This document shows, one piece after another, positions 61,856 to 64,000 of a stretch of 64,000 bases of DNA. The DNA comes from Isochrysis galbana (lineage: Eukaryota; Haptophyta; Isochrysidales; Isochrysidaceae), in assembly GCA_018136815.1 (NCBI GenBank), contig CM030931.1, positions 4,470,148 through 4,534,147 on the forward strand, read 5' to 3'. The first letter of the stretch is position 1. Each line of letters opens with the position of its first letter. Under the pieces are notes generated by a model. The model was not told the DNA's origin, made no database searches, and saw nothing but the letters and a program-made list of their open reading frames with translations. The position numbers and the translations under genes were made by a program.

Positions 61856-62880
61856 CTACTCGTCTGCGTCCGGCTCCTCAACGACCATATCGAGCTCCCA
61901 GGGCAACACAGCACACTCCCAATCTTCCAGCTTGCTGTCTAACAGCAAATTGGTGTGAGTACGAACCAGCCTGTCCACGGTGGTTTGCCCCATTCTGTTG
62001 CGCTTTTTGGAATGGATCCAACCCTCCACGGACCATGCATCCTCACAACCAGAAGCAGAGCAGGTCATTGACACCAAGCGCGCCGCCGCCCAACACAAAT
62101 TGGGCCACGGAGACAGGTACACTTGTACCCACTTATACGATGCCATTGCTCGAGCTGGCTTCGAAAACGCGACGGCGTCGTTTAGATCATTGGCGCCACA
62201 CATCAGGCTCTCCTTAAAGTCCTCCAATTCAGCCAAAAGCGCCGGGTATGTATGCTCGTCCGTCGATATCTGCTTCATTACGCTTTTGATGTCTTGCATT
62301 TCAGCAGAATCATAGACGCGCGTACAGAATTCCGGCTCGAAGCGGCACGCAGCCGTCATAACGGGGACGTGCATGTACTCCCAGCGCGCCATGAAAATGG
62401 CATGGATCTTTTTCCTCATGCCCTCATCCAAACCTGCAATCGGATTGCGGAGGTGAACATCTAGCTGGAGCATGTAGGCGTATACTTTACCCAACGTGGC
62501 ACCCAGCTTCGTGTCAGTCATCCTCAGCACCCGGACGACGGGCTCGCAGACCACCAAGCATAGGCGGGCGGCTTCCTGGAGGTCTTCATCTCGAATGGTG
62601 CGCTTGATTTGTATGCCCTTGTCCTTCATGTTCATGTCGCGCGGTTGTTTGTTCAGCCAACCTGTGTACACATCGTCAATGACGAGCCGCTCGAGCACCT
62701 TTAGCAAGTTCATATAGCGCTTCAACATCAGGATTTTTGAGGCGAACCGCGTCTCTGAGTAACGCACGAGCTCCATGCCGCCCTTGGGGCGCTCCTCCAC
62801 GGGCACCTCCGCCCCTAATTCCCGAAAGCGAGCAAGTGTCTTCTGGTGGTTGCAGATGAATTTTACCACCTCCCGTACAC
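61856..62880 (-). mobile_element. hAT transposase, C-terminal ~340 residues
   Basis: The frame reads VREVVKFICNHQKTLARFRE, then ELVRYSETRFASKILMLKRY and LRNPIAGLDEGMRKKIHAIF. It ends with the hAT dimerisation region: CSASGCEDAWSVEGWIHSKK, then RNRMGQTTVDRLVRTHTNLL. The N-terminal part with the zinc finger and first catalytic residues is missing. The frame begins just after CCCCAATCCCCCTAG (minus strand), a textbook 3' splice site, so this may be the last exon of a split gene whose upstream exons lie beyond repeat DNA rather than a simple truncation. No stops interrupt the frame. It is a candidate source of activity for the two MITEs in the window, though relatedness is unproven. Confidence 0.8.
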
Positions 62881-63029
62881 TACTAGGGGGATTGGGGTGA
62901 AGGGCTTAGATATGGTCCGGTGGCCCGCGCGCCCGCGCCCCCCCCCGGTGATCCGTTCCCCCCTTCCTCCTATGCCTCCCGGGTTGGCGGCGGACTCTGG
63001 CTCTCGACTTATCCTGTAAACAGGCGCGA

Positions 63030-63320
63030 GACTTACCGCTTTTTCGGTGGGCGGAGCTCCCCTCTCCTGCGGCGCGCGCGATGGCGCGCTTGCGGCAGGC
63101 GGCAGGCGCTCCAGCTCCAGCTGTCCAGCTGCCCTATGGCGGCCCCTGGAGGCTCTTGGAGGCCAGCCCAGGGGGCAGAGGAGACTGGAGACTGGAGGCT
63201 GGGGCTGGACCCTAGCCTCCCCTGCCTCTCCCTCGCTGGGGCTCCTGAGCCTCTGGGGCTCCCACGCTGCACCTATCTCCCTGTCGACCAGGGGGGGAGG
63301 GGGGGTTGGAGCAATGGGCT
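63030..63320 (+). repeat. GC-rich dispersed repeat C, further copy
   Basis: GCCCAGGGGGCAGAGGAGAC, GGAGGCTGGGGCTGGACCCT, CCTCCCCTGCCTCTCCCTCG and TCCCTGTCGACCAGGG correspond in order to 27880-28010. The adjoining 62900-63030 shows nothing else. Confidence 0.55.
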
Positions 63321-63479
63321 GGCCATGAGCCACGAGGGGCCAGGACGAGCGAACCAGGCGTGCCTGTCAGTGGGAGGGAGGGTCAGCAAGTCATCAGGCA
63401 TGCCTGGAGCCAGGAGGATGGGTGGTTCCCTCCCCATGGCAGGGGAGGAGTGGAGAGAGGGGGGGGGATCGTGCACCCC

Positions 63480-63856
63480 CATGTGTGAACCAAGTATAAA
63501 CTTAGTTCGGCTTGTTTAAGATTATAATCGGCGACGACATCCTCTGCTGTTCGTACCTTAACGCTGTTTTCATTGTCTTCTTCTTCTTCTTTTCCGACGG
63601 CCAAAAACATACAATGACATACTGTTTTTCCCCTCAGTTTCAGTGTTTCAGCCGTTTGGCTATGTTTCACATGTAGGATCCTTAGCCTTAGGAAGTCGCG
63701 CTTGACTAATTCCTCGAAGCTTTCGTAGAATTCTGCCGGCAGAGCGTCGGGTCCCGCACATTTGCCGGTTCCTATCTCTTTAATTGTGCGTTGTAGTTCC
63801 TCTAGACCTATCGTGTCATTCAACGACGGAGAAAGAAGAGCAAAGAGGATTCTCAT
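63480..63856 (-). pseudogene. LINE reverse transcriptase N-terminal fragment
   Basis: From ATG 63856 the minus-strand frame has LEELQRTIKEIGTGKCAGPD followed by ALPAEFYESFEELVK, the conserved start of the LINE reverse transcriptase domain ('GKxPGPDGxPxEFY'). The similarity stops near codon 65. The fragment then runs into unrelated sequence and ends at the hairpin AACTAAGT-TTAT-ACTTGGTT (63488-63507). Confidence 0.6.
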
Positions 63857-64000
63857 GTGAGGACATTCACGTGAAGAGTGCCGCCCGTGAGTTCTATTCT
63901 CTTATCTTCTGTCTCTCGACGACTCGAGGAAAGGTTGGTCGGGGCGTGGTGGGCTCCCTCTCCCTCTCTCCCCCTCTCTCCTTCTCTCCTTCCCTCTCTC
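63857..64000. other. pyrimidine-rich tail
   Basis: The last 60 bp are CTCTCCC-type low complexity. Nothing else is seen. Confidence 0.5.

Noticed and set aside
1..64000. CRISPR arrays, tRNA genes, bacterial operons
   Set aside because: No direct repeats with unique spacers and no convincing cloverleaf were seen; spliced genes show the DNA is nuclear eukaryotic.

Overview
The window is nuclear DNA of a eukaryote, most likely a unicellular alga. About ten host genes stand as islands in a large amount of transposon-derived and simple-repeat DNA. Several host genes have short GT-AG introns. Recognisable proteins are a 20S proteasome beta-6/PSMB1 subunit, the complex I assembly factor NDUFAF3 with a mitochondrial presequence, the peroxisomal chaperone Pex19 with a CaaX box, a MORN-repeat protein, an EF-hand-like protein, a fatty-acid-hydroxylase-like membrane enzyme, a GLG1-like cysteine-rich secreted protein, a membrane-anchored propeller-like protein and a glycosyltransferase-like protein. 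The style resembles a haptophyte or other secondary-plastid alga, but nothing in the sequence settles the lineage.

Layout. 0-4.4 kb: LINE 3' end, a decayed Fanzor/TnpB-like fragment, a small two-exon gene, dispersed repeats. 4.5-9.4 kb: glycosyltransferase-like gene (minus), a complete 858-bp hAT-type MITE inside a repeat whose empty copy lies at 2.9 kb, and the EF-hand-like gene. 9.9-10.6 kb: an 18-bp satellite. 12-16.4 kb: a long low-complexity gene with a C-terminal cysteine cluster (minus) and NDUFAF3. 16.8-18.5 kb: LINE remnants. 18.7-23.3 kb: PSMB1 and the hydroxylase-like gene. 23.7-30.6 kb: LINE debris (ORF2 C-terminus, 3' ends) and MITE-like fragments. 31.2-32.5 kb: the GLG1-like gene. 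33.4-43.4 kb: a LINE ORF1 abutting a large Ty3/gypsy-like retroelement on the minus strand. 45.1-50.3 kb: two unrecognised host genes. 50.9-51.8 kb: a second complete hAT-type MITE. 53.2-57.6 kb: MORN gene and propeller-like gene. 57.9-60.2 kb: GC-rich dispersed repeats. 60.4-62.9 kb: PEX19 and a hAT transposase. 63.0-64.0 kb: more repeat and a LINE reverse transcriptase fragment.

The most remarkable object is the retroelement at 34.3-43.4 kb. Its pol frame carries, upstream of the aspartic protease, reverse transcriptase and RNase H, a domain resembling a family of phage-type DNA methyltransferases (HPPC, VENP and RSRT motifs reminiscent of C5-cytosine methyltransferase motifs IV, VI and VIII). 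Gag and pol lie in one continuous reading frame interrupted by a single TAG, so stop-codon readthrough is a real possibility. No integrase is present, because the element is cut off at the LINE ORF1 junction.

The host genes do not form an obvious pathway. They are individually transcribed housekeeping or membrane-system genes. The mobile elements (Ty3-like, at least one LINE clade, hAT and its MITEs, Fanzor-like) account for most of the remaining sequence.
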